DNA of 64,000 nt from CBDDFV01 sp965227335 (GCA_965227335.1 CBDDFV010000001.1:1302001-1366000), one strand, 5' to 3'; counted from the stretch's first letter, positions 1 to 9,180 are shown. The notes: generated from the sequence alone by a model not told the origin. Made by a program: numbers and translations.

Positions 1-888
1 GGCGACATCAGCCTCCTCGGCCAGTCGGTCCGCGAAGCGATGATCAAGCGCAACCTCGAGCGGAACCAGTCCCGCAACGCGCCGCCCGGACTCGTCGCGG
101 CCGCGCGTGACAACAACCTCGATGCGCTCAGCGCCGCCCTCTCCGAGGACCCGGATCTCGAGGCGCGTGACCGCCAGAACAAGACGCCGCTCATGATCGG
201 CGCCGAGAAGGGTCACGTCGACATCGTCGAGACGCTGATCGACGCCGGCGCCGACCTCGAGGCGACGGACCGGGTCGGCAAGACGCCCATCATGTGGGCC
301 GCCCACAACGGCCAGGCCGCCACGGTCGAAACGCTCGCCCGCGCCGGCGCCAACGTGAACGCCCGGGACGACATCGGCGCCACCGCGCTCGTCTGGGCCG
401 CCGCGTTCGGCAACGCCGCCGCCGTGCAGGCGCTGATCGACAACGGCGCGCAGGCCGAACTGCAGGACAACAACGGCATGTCCCCGCTGATGTGGGCCGC
501 CGGGTTCGGCGACGCCGCCCGCATCAAGATGCTCGTCGACGCCGGCGCCAACCTCGAGACCCAGGACTACAACGGCGGCGCCACGTCGCTGATCTGGGCC
601 ACCCGGACCGCCCGCAACGCCGAGAACATGGTCGCGCTCATCGAAGCCGGCGCCAACCTCGAAGCCCGCAACACCATGGGCATGACGCCGCTGCTCACCG
701 CCGCGGCCCGCGGCTCGGTCGACAAGGTCGAGGCCCTCATCAAGGCCGGCGCGGATCTCACCGCGAAGGACGACAAGGATCGCACCGCGCTCGATCACGC
801 CCGCAGCCGGTCGGACAAGCGCGGCGAGCCGATCGTCGCGGTCCTTCAGGCCGCCGGCGCCAAGGCGAACGTGACCGCCGGCCAGTAA
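1..888 (+). CDS. Ankyrin-repeat protein (5' end outside window)
   Basis: The reading frame is open to the left edge, and residues GDISLLGQSVREA precede the first Met at position 40, so the true start is probably upstream and this is the C-terminal part. The visible 295 residues are about eight consecutive ankyrin repeats of roughly 33 residues, with typical TPLM..A...G....V..LI.AGA.LE..D signatures. The last repeat degenerates before the TAA stop. Ankyrin stacks mediate protein-protein contacts; no catalytic domain is visible here, and the missing N-terminus could carry one. A hairpin follows the gene. The family call is firm, the function unknown. Confidence 0.9.
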   Translation, partial: GDISLLGQSVREAMIKRNLERNQSRNAPPGLVAAARDNNLDALSAALSEDPDLEARDRQNKTPLMIGAEKGHVDIVETLIDAGADLEATDRVGKTPIMWAAHNGQAATVETLARAGANVNARDDIGATALVWAAAFGNAAAVQALIDNGAQAELQDNNGMSPLMWAAGFGDAARIKMLVDAGANLETQDYNGGATSLIWATRTARNAENMVALIEAGANLEARNTMGMTPLLTAAARGSVDKVEALIKAGADLTAKDDKDRTALDHARSRSDKRGEPIVAVLQAAGAKANVTAGQ

Positions 889-924
889 CCGCCGACGCCC
901 TCACGACATCCACGGCAATCTCCA

Positions 925-959
925 GAGACCGCCGCTCGTTTCCGCGAGCGGCGGTTCTC
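925..959 (+). terminator. Hairpin, probable terminator after the ankyrin gene
   Basis: Arms 925-938 and 945-959 pair over about 14 bp with one bulged base around a 6-base loop. Only a weak T-rich tail follows (TTCTCGTTGG), so termination efficiency is uncertain. Confidence 0.5.
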
Positions 960-1003
960 GTTGGTCCGGACCGTCCGCCGCGGGCGCGAGACGCGGCCTG
1001 CGG

Positions 1004-1009
1004 TATCAT
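1004..1009 (+). promoter_or_regulatory. Putative -10 element (TATCAT) for the M32 carboxypeptidase
   Basis: The context is GCGGTATCATTCC, 40 bases before the ATG. The same G(G)TAnnAT look recurs before dprA (16941), ruvC (47629) and mfd (52057). No convincing -35 box is present, so this is a weak call. Confidence 0.3.
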
Positions 1010-1049
1010 TCCGGATCCGCTGTCGCGATCCCGAACCCGGAGCGTCCCC

Positions 1050-2603
1050 ATGACCACCGTCGCCGCCTCGTCCGCCGCCGACGCCGTGAAGAACCCGGCC
1101 TACCGTCAACTCGTCGACCATGTCGTCGACGCCGCGCTCATCGGCGCCTCCCAGGCGATCCTCGCGTGGGACGAGGACGTCATGATGCCGGCCGGCGGCG
1201 TCGAACTTCGAAGCCGCCAGCTCGCCCAGCTCGCCGGGCTCCGACACGAACGGATGACCGACCCGAAGCTCGACGAACTGCTCCACGCGTGTGAAGACGA
1301 CGCCGACATCACCGGCGATCCGCTCGCCGTCCCCGCCGTCAACGTCCGCGAACTCCGGCGCGACTACGACCGACGCACGAAGCTGCCCGCGGAGCTCGTC
1401 GAACACGAGGCGCGGCTGACGAGTCGCGGCCGTCACGTGTGGGCCGAGGCGAGAAAGAACAACGACTTCAACGCCTTTCTCCCCACGCTCACCGAGATCA
1501 TCGATCTGCTCCGACGCAAGGCGGCGTGCTACGGCTGGGCGGAGGGCGGCGAGGCGTGGGACGCGCTGGCCGAAGATTACGAACCCGGCTGCACGGCGCA
1601 GGACGTCGAGAAGGTGTTCACGCCGCTCCGCCAGGAACTGCAGGTGCTGCTCGATGATCTCATGGGCTCGTCGACCCCGCCGAGCAATGCGTTCAACGAA
1701 GCCGTCGCGCCGATCGAACAGCAGCGCGCGTTCGTGAAGATGGTGTCGGAGAAGTTCGGGTTCGACTACACCCGCGGCCGACTCGACACCTCCACGCATC
1801 CGTTCTGCAGCGGCTCGCATCCGCACGACGTCCGACTCACCACCCGATTCCGCGACACCGACCTCAACGACGCCCTCGGGTCGACCATGCACGAAGCGGG
1901 CCACGGCATCTACGAACAGGGCCTGCCCAACGAACACTGGGGGACGCCCATGGCCGACCCCGTCTCGCTCGGCATCCACGAAAGCCAGAGCCGCATGTGG
2001 GAGAACCAGGTCGGACGCAGCATCCCGTTCTGGAAGTGGTGCTACCCCGAGATGCAGACGCACTTCGGCGATGCGTTCGCCACCCTGTCGTTCGACGAAG
2101 TCTTCGGCGGCGCGAACATCGTGCGCCCCAGCCTCATCCGCGTCGAGGCGGACGAGGCGACCTACAACATGCACATCATGATCCGCTTCGAGATCGAGCG
2201 GGGCGTGCTCGCCGGCGCGATCGACGCCCGCGACATCCCCGAGATCTGGAACGCGAAGTACAAGGAGTACCTCGCCGTCGACGTGCCCGACGACGCCCGC
2301 GGCTGTCTGCAGGACATCCACTGGTCGATGGGGGCGATGGGGTACTTCCCGACCTACACGCTCGGCAACCTGTACGCGGCCCAGTTCTTCGAAGCCGCCC
2401 ACGCCGCGATCCCGGACCTCGAGACGCAGTTCGAGCGGGGCGGGTTCGACGCCCTCCGGGGCTGGCTCAACGAGCACATCCACGCCCACGGCCGCCGCTA
2501 CCGGGCCGCGGATCTGTGCGAGGTCGTCACCGGCCAGCCGCTCTCCGCCGAACCGCTGCTGCGTCACCTCAACGACAAGCTTCGGCCGCTGTACGGGGTC
2601 TGA
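1050..2603 (+). CDS. Carboxypeptidase Taq-type metallopeptidase (M32)
   Basis: Predicted cytoplasmic zinc carboxypeptidase that removes C-terminal residues from peptides. The 517-residue product matches the usual M32 length of about 500. The zinc-binding HEAGH motif lies near residue 277, followed by the family-typical GIHESQSRMWEN segment carrying the third metal-ligand Glu. The N-terminal QAILAWDEDVMMPAGG stretch is also characteristic of M32. The start is ATG 1050, with GGAG seven bases upstream; the open frame extends further left but without coding character. It is apparently monocistronic, between a terminator-like hairpin and the promoter of the next gene. Confidence 0.95.
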   Translation: MTTVAASSAADAVKNPAYRQLVDHVVDAALIGASQAILAWDEDVMMPAGGVELRSRQLAQLAGLRHERMTDPKLDELLHACEDDADITGDPLAVPAVNVRELRRDYDRRTKLPAELVEHEARLTSRGRHVWAEARKNNDFNAFLPTLTEIIDLLRRKAACYGWAEGGEAWDALAEDYEPGCTAQDVEKVFTPLRQELQVLLDDLMGSSTPPSNAFNEAVAPIEQQRAFVKMVSEKFGFDYTRGRLDTSTHPFCSGSHPHDVRLTTRFRDTDLNDALGSTMHEAGHGIYEQGLPNEHWGTPMADPVSLGIHESQSRMWENQVGRSIPFWKWCYPEMQTHFGDAFATLSFDEVFGGANIVRPSLIRVEADEATYNMHIMIRFEIERGVLAGAIDARDIPEIWNAKYKEYLAVDVPDDARGCLQDIHWSMGAMGYFPTYTLGNLYAAQFFEAAHAAIPDLETQFERGGFDALRGWLNEHIHAHGRRYRAADLCEVVTGQPLSAEPLLRHLNDKLRPLYGV

Positions 2604-2791
2604 TCGAGCCGGGGCCCGGGCTCGCCGTCTTCTCCGGACGCCGCAGACCGCCCAGCTTCCCGCAACGGCGGAAACGGGCTCTGGTGGCAAGGCGGGCGGT
2701 CTGCGTGCGTCCGGTTTGCAAGCAAATTGTCGTCGATCGCGTCTGTGCGACGTCGCGTCGCAATCTCCTGTGAAATCTAGGCATTGAGACG

Positions 2792-2821
2792 TTGACACAG
2801 CCGGGGGCGCGGCATGATGAT
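2792..2821 (+). promoter_or_regulatory. Putative promoter for the first Cys-repeat protein
   Basis: A perfect TTGACA at 2792-2797 is followed after 18 bases by GATGAT (4 of 6 to TATAAT) at 2816-2821. The predicted leader is about 60 bases and resembles the leader of the paralogue at 5795. Confidence 0.5.
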
Positions 2822-2890
2822 GAATAGCTGCGACGGCGCCTCGGAGGAGTCGTCAATGAGTCAACATTCTTTTTGGAGAGAGTGGAAAAC

Positions 2891-5488
2891 ATGAAGCTGA
2901 GCTGTATCTGTACGGGCAGCGCCCTTTTCGCGGCGCTGCTCACGACCTCGGCCCTGGCCGGCGGTAGCGACTGTTGCATCCCGAATGGGAGCCCCGGTTG
3001 CGATGACGCCGCGTGTCAGGACCTGATCTGTAGCCAGGACCCCTTCTGTTGCGAAACGGAATGGGACGGCATCTGCGCGGACGCTGCTGTCGAGCAGTGC
3101 GAAGTCTGCGCGGGCGGCCCCGGCAACCCCGCGTGCAACGCGGACGCCGGTCCCTGCGATGTGCCGAACGGCACTCCCGGCTGTGATGACGTCGAATGCT
3201 GCAACATCGTTTGCTCGTCCGACCCGTTCTGCTGTGACACCGAGTGGGATCAGGCCTGCGTCGATGGCGCGGCGGCCCTCTGCGGCGGCGGCGGCGTCTG
3301 CGGCCCCGGCGCTGGCGACTGCTTCATCGCGAACGGCACCCCCGGTTGCGATGATGTGAAATGCTGCGAAGCCATCTGCGCTGCGGACCCGTTCTGCTGC
3401 GACGTTGAGTGGGACGGCATCTGCGCGGCGGCTGCCGCGTCGAGCCCGGCCTGCGGCTTCGAGCCCTGCGATCTGACCTGCCCCGACGGTGCGACCGACG
3501 AAGGCGAAGATTGCGGCGCCGACACCAACGGCGGCTGCAACGCGACGCCGAACGTCTTCGGCGCCATCGCCTGCGGCGAAACCATCTGCGGCACCGCGTG
3601 GGCCGAAGGCGGCACCCGTGACACGGACTGGTTCCTGGTCACCACCACCGCCGAGTGCACGACCCTGACCGCGACCCTCACCTACGAGGGCAACGGCGTG
3701 GTCTTCATCGTTGACGGCATCGGCGCCTGCGCCCCCGTCGTCATCGGTGTCACCGGTTCGTCGAACAACTGCGAAGCCGGTCCCCCGGCCTCCGCGGACG
3801 TGCCCCCGGGCACCTACGCGGTCTTCGTCGCGAACGCCGCGTTTGACGGCGCTCCCTGCGGCGGCGCGGTCGACTACTTCGTCACGCTCGAGTGCATCGA
3901 AGGCTGCGAGCCTCCGGGCCCGATCTGCGGCGAAGGCGCTGGCGACTGCTTCATCGCGAACGGCACCCCCGGTTGCGATGACGTCGCGTGCTGCGAAGCC
4001 ATCTGCGCGGCCGACCCGTTCTGCTGCGACGTCGAGTGGGATCAGATCTGCGCTGACGCGGCGGCGGCCTCCCCGGCCTGCGGCTTCGTCCCGTGCGAAC
4101 TGACCTGCCCCGATGGCGCGACCGACGAAGGCGAAGATTGCGGCGCCGACACCAACGGCGGCTGCAACGCGACGCCGAACGTCTTCGGTTCCATCGCCTG
4201 CGGCGAAACCATCTGCGGCACCGCGTGGGCCGACGGCGGCACCCGTGACACGGACTGGTTCCTCGTCACCACCACCGCCGAGTGCACGACCCTGACCGCG
4301 ACCCTCACCTACGAGGGCAACGGCGTGGTCTTCATCGTTGACGGCATCGACGCCTGCGCGCCGGTCGTCATCGGCACCACCGGTTCGTCCAGCAACTGCG
4401 AAGCCGGTCCCCCGGCCTCCGCGGACGTGCCCCCGGGCACCTACGCGGTCTTCGTCGCGAACGCCGCGTTTGACGGCGCTCCCTGCGACGGCGGCGCGGT
4501 CGACTACTTCGTCACGCTCGAGTGCATCGAAGGCTGCGAGCCTCCGGGCCCGATCTGTGGCGAAGGCGCTGGCCCGTGCGGCGAGCCCAACGGCACGCCG
4601 GGCTGCGAAGACGTGGTCTGCTGTGAACTCGTCTGTGCTCAGGATCCGTTCTGCTGCGATGTGGAATGGGATCAGATCTGTGCTGACGCGGCCGCCGACC
4701 TGTGCGACCAGGGCCTCCCGCCCTGCTCGTGCCCCGGCGACCTCGACGGCGACGGTGTTGTCGGCGCGGCCGACCTCGCCATCCTGCTCGCTGCGTGGAA
4801 CACGGACGGCGAAGGCGCTCCCTTCTGCTCGCCCGACTTCGACAACAGCGGCAACGTTGATGCGGCTGACCTCGCGGTCCTCCTCGCGGCGTGGGGCGAC
4901 TGCCCGGCGCCCGCGAACGCGGACGCGTGCGAAGATCGTGTCGACATCATGCTCGGCTCGACTGACTACTCGACGCTGGACGCGACCACCGATGGTCTCG
5001 CCCACGTGGGCTGCCAGTTCGATGGGCAGACCTACGAGGACATCTGGTTCAACTACACCGCGATGGAGAGCGGCACCCTGACGGTGTCGACCTGCGACGC
5101 GGCGGACTATGACACCGACCTCGTGGTCTACGCCGGCTGTGATACGGCCGACTGCCCGCCCGGTGACGACGCTCTCCTGGCCTGCAGCGATGACGCTGTC
5201 GGCTGCGGCGGCTTCACGTCGGAGCTGACCGTGGACGTCGTGGCTGGCGAGTGCTACAAGATCCGCGTTGGCGGCTGGAACCCTGGCGACCAGGGCAACG
5301 GCACGCTCACCCTGTCGCTCGGCGGCGGCGGTGGCGGCAGCGACTGCTGCGAGCCCAACGGCACCCCCGGTTGTGATGACCAGGCTTGCCAGGATCTCAT
5401 CTGTGGTCAGGATCCCTTCTGCTGCGATGTGGAATGGGACGGCATCTGCGCTGATGCGGCCATCGACCAGTGCGGCGTCTGCCAGTAA
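2891..5488 (+). CDS. Secreted Cys-repeat protein with beta-sandwich and dockerin-like modules
   Basis: Exported 865-residue protein of unknown function. A signal peptide (about residues 1-23, ending SALAGG) precedes three Cys-rich modules of about 50 residues, centred on DPFCCxxEWDxxC. Then come a 150-residue beta-rich module (TDWFLVTTTAEC, PPGTYAVFVA), a fourth Cys module, a near-identical second beta module, a fifth Cys module, a dockerin-like pair of Ca-binding loops (DLDGDGVVGAADLAILLAAW, 4721-4906), a PPC-like module (YEDIWFNYTA, CYKIRVGGWNPGD) and a final Cys module. ATG 2891 is preferred over an in-frame TTG at 2873 because GGAGAG sits ten bases before it and the signal peptide begins there. 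High Cys content suggests disulfides outside the cytoplasm. It is followed by a strong terminator. Paralogues are at 5795 and 27204. Confidence 0.9.
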   Translation: MKLSCICTGSALFAALLTTSALAGGSDCCIPNGSPGCDDAACQDLICSQDPFCCETEWDGICADAAVEQCEVCAGGPGNPACNADAGPCDVPNGTPGCDDVECCNIVCSSDPFCCDTEWDQACVDGAAALCGGGGVCGPGAGDCFIANGTPGCDDVKCCEAICAADPFCCDVEWDGICAAAAASSPACGFEPCDLTCPDGATDEGEDCGADTNGGCNATPNVFGAIACGETICGTAWAEGGTRDTDWFLVTTTAECTTLTATLTYEGNGVVFIVDGIGACAPVVIGVTGSSNNCEAGPPASADVPPGTYAVFVANAAFDGAPCGGAVDYFVTLECIEGCEPPGPICGEGAGDCFIANGTPGCDDVACCEAICAADPFCCDVEWDQICADAAAASPACGFVPCELTCPDGATDEGEDCGADTNGGCNATPNVFGSIACGETICGTAWADGGTRDTDWFLVTTTAECTTLTATLTYEGNGVVFIVDGIDACAPVVIGTTGSSSNCEAGPPASADVPPGTYAVFVANAAFDGAPCDGGAVDYFVTLECIEGCEPPGPICGEGAGPCGEPNGTPGCEDVVCCELVCAQDPFCCDVEWDQICADAAADLCDQGLPPCSCPGDLDGDGVVGAADLAILLAAWNTDGEGAPFCSPDFDNSGNVDAADLAVLLAAWGDCPAPANADACEDRVDIMLGSTDYSTLDATTDGLAHVGCQFDGQTYEDIWFNYTAMESGTLTVSTCDAADYDTDLVVYAGCDTADCPPGDDALLACSDDAVGCGGFTSELTVDVVAGECYKIRVGGWNPGDQGNGTLTLSLGGGGGGSDCCEPNGTPGCDDQACQDLICGQDPFCCDVEWDGICADAAIDQCGVCQ
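3309..4565 (+). repeat. Tandem duplication of about 627 bp inside the gene
   Basis: Copy 1 (3309-3935) and copy 2 (3936-4565) each encode one Cys module plus one beta-sandwich module. They are nearly identical at the DNA level, differing by scattered substitutions and one added Gly codon near 4488. This points to recent duplication or ongoing gene conversion. Confidence 0.85.
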
Positions 5489-5541
5489 TGGTGAACGCAT
5501 TCGGTTGCTCGTGAACCGAAGCACTCTCGCGTAAGCGAAAC

Positions 5542-5578
5542 CCGCCCCGGCCTCTCTGAGGCCGGGGCGGTCTTTTTT
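5542..5578 (+). terminator. Rho-independent terminator
   Basis: A 12-bp perfect GC-rich stem (5542-5553 with 5559-5570) with loop CTCTG is followed by TCTTTTTT. It lies 54 bases after the stop of the first Cys-repeat gene. Confidence 0.95.
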
Positions 5579-5794
5579 GACACCCACCCGTGTCCGGACC
5601 ACCCCGACCCACGCATACGGATAACTGTCGGAACAACAGTCGTCGAACGCGGGACCCGCCCGCGCGAAAGAAACCGGCTTTTTCCGATTTCGCACGTGGC
5701 GACGCTGCGGGGCTCGGTAGGATGGGTGTTTGGTGCGACGACTCTGAGGAGGGCTCGTCTGCAACCGTGACACACTTTGGAGAGAGTGGATATC

Positions 5795-8251
5795 ATGAAA
5801 GTAAGCTGTATCTGTACGAAGAGCGGCGCGATGATCGCGTCGCTCGCCATGATGATGGCGTCGTCGGCCTTCGCCGGCGGCTCCGACTGCTGTAACGCCA
5901 ACGGCACCCCCGGCTGTGATGACGCCGCGTGCCAGGCACTGATCTGCGGCCAGGATCCTTTCTGCTGCGACGTGGAATGGGATCAGATCTGCGCTGACGC
6001 GGCCAACGAACAATGCAAGGTCTGCAGCGGCGACCCGCCCGGACCGACCTGCGGCAAGGGCGCCGGCCCCTGCGGCGAGCCCAACGGCACGCCCGGCTGC
6101 GACGACGTCGAATGCTGCGAACTCATCTGCGGTCAGGATCCCTTCTGCTGCGACGTGGAGTGGGACCAGATCTGCGCTGACGCCGCGATCGAACAGTGCG
6201 GCGGCAAGAAGGGTCCGACCTGCGGCAAGGGCGCCGGCCCCTGCGGCGAACCCAACGGCACCCCCGGCTGCGATGACGTCGAATGCTGCGAACTCATCTG
6301 CGGTCAGGATCCCTTCTGCTGCGATGTGGAATGGGATGGCATCTGCGCTGATGCGGCCAACGAACAGTGCGGCGGCAAGCCCGGCAGCGACTGCTGCATC
6401 GCGAACGGCACCCCCGGTTGCGACGACAAGGACTGCACCAACCTCATCTGCGGTCAGGATCCGTTCTGCTGCGATGTGGAATGGGACCAGATCTGCGCTG
6501 ACGCGGCGTCCGAACAGTGCGCCGTGTGCGGCGGCGATCCTCAGCCCGTCTGTGGCGAAGGCGCCGGCCCCTGCGACGAGCCCAACGGCACGCCCGGCTG
6601 CGACGACGTTGAATGCTGCAAGCTGATCTGCGCCAAGGACCCCTTCTGCTGTGATGTGGAATGGGATCAGATCTGCGCCGATGCGGCCAACGATCTGTGC
6701 GGCAAGGTCGAGTGCGAATGCGATGGCGACATCAACGGCAACGGCAACGTCGGTCCCGCCGACCTCGCCGCCCTGCTCGCGAGCTGGGGCACCCCCGGCG
6801 TCGGCTTCCCCTGCTCGACCGATATCGACGGCGACGGCAACGTCGGCCCGGCCGACCTCGCCGAGCTCCTCGCCAACTGGGGCTCGTGCGACGATGACCC
6901 GCAGCCCGTCTGCGGCGAAGGCGCCGGCCCGTGCGGCGAACCCAACGGCACCCCCGGCTGCAACGATGTCGAATGCTGCGAACTCATCTGCGGTCAGGAT
7001 CCGTTCTGCTGCGATGTGGAATGGGACCAGATCTGCGCTGACGCTGCCAACGAGCAGTGTGGCGGCAAGCCCGGCAGCGACTGCTGCGTCGCGAACGGCA
7101 CCCCCGGTTGCGACGATCAGGCCTGCCAGGATCTGATCTGCGGTCAGGATCCGTTCTGCTGCGATGTGGAATGGGATCAGATCTGTGCTGACGCGGCCAA
7201 CGACCAGTGCAAGGTCTGCGGCGGCGGCGGTCCGGGTCCGGTCTGTGGCGAAGGCGCTGGCCCCTGTGGCGAGCCCAACGGCACCCCCGGCTGCAACGAC
7301 GTCGAATGCTGCGAACTCATCTGCGGTCAGGATCCGTTCTGCTGCGATGTTGAGTGGGATCAGATCTGCGCTGACGCTGCCAACGAGCAGTGCGACGGCG
7401 GTCCCGGTCCGGTCTGTGGCGAAGGCGCTGGCCCCTGCGGCGAGCCCAACGGCACCCCCGGCTGCAACGACGTCGAATGCTGCGAACTCATCTGCGGTCA
7501 GGATCCGTTCTGCTGCGATGTGGAATGGGATGGCATCTGCGCTGATGCGGCCATCGAGCAGTGCGGCGGCGAACCGCCGGCCAGCGACTGCTGCGTCCCG
7601 AACGGCACCCCCGGTTGCGATGAGCAGGCCTGTCAGGACCTGATCTGCGGCCAGGATCCGTTCTGCTGCGATGTCGAGTGGGATCAGATCTGTGCTGACG
7701 CGGCCATCGAACAGTGCGATGTCTGCGGCGGCGGCGGTCCCACCCCGGTCTGTGGCGAAGGCGCTGGCCCCTGTGGCGAGCCCAACGGCACCCCCGGCTG
7801 TGACGACGTCGAATGCTGCGAACTCATCTGCGCGGCCGATCCGTTCTGCTGTGATGTGGAATGGGACGCCATCTGCGCCGATGCGGCCAACGCGGAATGC
7901 GGCGGCGATCCGATCCCGGTCTGTGGCGAAGGCGCTGGCCCCTGTGGCGAGCCCAACGGCACCCCCGGTTGCGACGACGTCGATTGCTGCGAAGCCATCT
8001 GCGCCGCTGACCCGTTCTGCTGCGAAGTGGAATGGGACGGCATCTGCGCTGATGCGGCGAACGAGCAGTGCGGCGGCGGCGGCGACCCCGCCTGCGGCGA
8101 AGGCGCCGGACCGTGCGGCGAGCCCAACGGCACGCCGGGCTGCGACGACGTCAACTGCTGCGAAACCGTCTGCGCCAACGATCCCTTCTGCTGCGATACC
8201 GAATGGGATCAGATCTGCGCCGACGCGGCCGCCAAGCTCTGCGGTTCCTGA
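5795..8251 (+). CDS. Secreted protein of 13 tandem Cys-rich modules with an internal dockerin-like pair
   Basis: 818-residue exported protein of unknown function. A signal peptide (about 1-27, ending SAFAGG) is followed almost entirely by 13 modules of about 50-55 residues, each with ten cysteines around a DPFCCDVEWDxICADAA core. Two types alternate: A (begins SDCC, ends xVC) at modules 1, 4, 7 and 10, and B (begins CGEGAGPCGEPNGTPGC) at the rest, giving the order ABB-ABB-ABB-ABB-B. A dockerin-like unit with two Ca loops (DINGNGNVGPADLAALL, DIDGDGNVGPADLAELL) is inserted between modules 5 and 6. ATG 5795 is preferred over the in-frame TTG 5777; GGAGAG is correctly spaced before it. Similar Cys motifs are, from memory, common in myxobacterial and planctomycete exported proteins. 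A rigid disulfide-rich fibre or adhesin is an inference. Confidence 0.9.
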   Translation: MKVSCICTKSGAMIASLAMMMASSAFAGGSDCCNANGTPGCDDAACQALICGQDPFCCDVEWDQICADAANEQCKVCSGDPPGPTCGKGAGPCGEPNGTPGCDDVECCELICGQDPFCCDVEWDQICADAAIEQCGGKKGPTCGKGAGPCGEPNGTPGCDDVECCELICGQDPFCCDVEWDGICADAANEQCGGKPGSDCCIANGTPGCDDKDCTNLICGQDPFCCDVEWDQICADAASEQCAVCGGDPQPVCGEGAGPCDEPNGTPGCDDVECCKLICAKDPFCCDVEWDQICADAANDLCGKVECECDGDINGNGNVGPADLAALLASWGTPGVGFPCSTDIDGDGNVGPADLAELLANWGSCDDDPQPVCGEGAGPCGEPNGTPGCNDVECCELICGQDPFCCDVEWDQICADAANEQCGGKPGSDCCVANGTPGCDDQACQDLICGQDPFCCDVEWDQICADAANDQCKVCGGGGPGPVCGEGAGPCGEPNGTPGCNDVECCELICGQDPFCCDVEWDQICADAANEQCDGGPGPVCGEGAGPCGEPNGTPGCNDVECCELICGQDPFCCDVEWDGICADAAIEQCGGEPPASDCCVPNGTPGCDEQACQDLICGQDPFCCDVEWDQICADAAIEQCDVCGGGGPTPVCGEGAGPCGEPNGTPGCDDVECCELICAADPFCCDVEWDAICADAANAECGGDPIPVCGEGAGPCGEPNGTPGCDDVDCCEAICAADPFCCEVEWDGICADAANEQCGGGGDPACGEGAGPCGEPNGTPGCDDVNCCETVCANDPFCCDTEWDQICADAAAKLCGS
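5879..8248 (+). repeat. Higher-order coding repeat: A-B-B supermodules
   Basis: Type A modules begin near 5879, 6382, 7073 and 7582, each followed by two type B modules, and the last block has a third B. Supermodules 1 and 3 are about 503 and 509 bp. Supermodule 2 is 691 bp because it carries the dockerin insertion (about 6709-6894). The motif GATCC(G/C)TTCTGCTGCGA recurs in nearly every module. Confidence 0.9.
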
Positions 8252-8325
8252 TCAACCGCTGAGCACCCCGCCTCGCAGAGCCCTCCTCGTCGGATGAGAA
8301 TCCGACGCCCAACGCTCACACCAGA

Positions 8326-8355
8326 CGCCCCGGTCACATCGACCGGGGCGTTTTT
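8326..8355 (+). terminator. Rho-independent terminator
   Basis: A 10-bp stem CGCCCCGGTC/GACCGGGGCG (8326-8335 with 8341-8350) is followed by TTTTT, 74 bases after the 13-module gene. Confidence 0.92.
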
Positions 8356-8403
8356 CGCGCCCGGGCGGTGAAATCAATGTGGACGAATCCCCACTGAGAA
8401 GTG

Positions 8404-9180
8404 ATGGTGTCCCTCGTGAGCGAACCCACCGCCGTCACCGCCGCCGCCCATTCGTCCGACCGGACAACGCGGGGCGCGGCGCCGGACCGACGCACCGCCG
8501 CCCTCGCGCTGCTTCTGCTCATCCCCGCCCCGACCCTCGGGACGCTCGCCGCCATGTGGCCCGACGACCCCGGCCTCCTCGGCAAGGCCGCATACGCGGC
8601 GGCCAAGGTCTGGCTCCTGGGACTGCCCCTCGTCTGGCTCCTCCTCGTCGAGCGGCGCCCGATCAGCCGCTCGCCGCTCCGTGATCGGCGCGGCCTCCTC
8701 GTCGGCGCCGGCCTCGGCGGGCTGATCAGCGTCGTGATCCTCGCCGTCTACTGGTTCGTCGGACGTGACCTCGTCGACATCGAGACCCTGCGGGCGTCGG
8801 CGGAGCGCAGCGGAATCGGAACGCCGCTGACGTTCTTCGCCTTCATGGCGTATATCTCGCTCATCAACGCCCTGCTCGAGGAGTATGTCTGGCGCTGGTT
8901 CGTCTTCCGGCAGTGGGAGCGGCTGACGCCGCGCCGCTGGGCGATTGTTCTCGCCGCGCTTTCGTTCACGCTTCACCACGTCTTCGCCCTGTTGCTGCAG
9001 ATGCCGGTCGTGCCCGCCGCGCTCGCCGCCGGCGGCGTCTTCATCGGCGGCGTGGTGTGGACGTGGCTTTACGAACACTACCGCTCGGTGTGGCCGGCGT
9101 ACGTCAGTCATCTCATCGTCGATGTCGCGATCTTCGCGCTCGGCGGGTGGCTGCTCTTCGGCGCGCCGAATCCGACCTGA
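8404..9180 (+). CDS. CPBP-family (CAAX/Abi) intramembrane metalloprotease-like protein
   Basis: 258-residue polytopic membrane protein with about six to seven hydrophobic helices. It carries the CPBP motifs in order: EEYVWR (EExxxR) in NALLEEYVWRWFVF near residue 160, a second motif with His (LSFTLHHVF) near residue 190, and a C-terminal SHLIVD segment. These Glu/His residues form the glutamic-type active site in the family; bacterial members act in prenyl-protein-like processing, bacteriocin immunity or unknown roles. The start is uncertain: ATG 8404, GTG 8401 or GTG 8416, none with a strong ribosome site. The gene stands alone, between a terminator and the next SD-led gene. Confidence 0.85.
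   Translation: MVSLVSEPTAVTAAAHSSDRTTRGAAPDRRTAALALLLLIPAPTLGTLAAMWPDDPGLLGKAAYAAAKVWLLGLPLVWLLLVERRPISRSPLRDRRGLLVGAGLGGLISVVILAVYWFVGRDLVDIETLRASAERSGIGTPLTFFAFMAYISLINALLEEYVWRWFVFRQWERLTPRRWAIVLAALSFTLHHVFALLLQMPVVPAALAAGGVFIGGVVWTWLYEHYRSVWPAYVSHLIVDVAIFALGGWLLFGAPNPT

Noticed and set aside
846..2798. 650-codon minus-strand frame opposite the M32 gene
   Set aside because: It is an antisense shadow; the M32 frame has all family motifs, and this frame has none.
2861..6013. 1050-codon minus-strand frame opposite the Cys-repeat genes
   Set aside because: It is produced by the repetitive GC-rich codons of the sense genes; there is no ribosome site or recognisable domain, and it crosses two strong terminators.
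8404..9180. Phage-resistance or bacteriocin-immunity locus suggested by the CPBP (Abi) protein
   Set aside because: There is no bacteriocin, peptide or defence gene next to it; the domain alone is too general for that claim.
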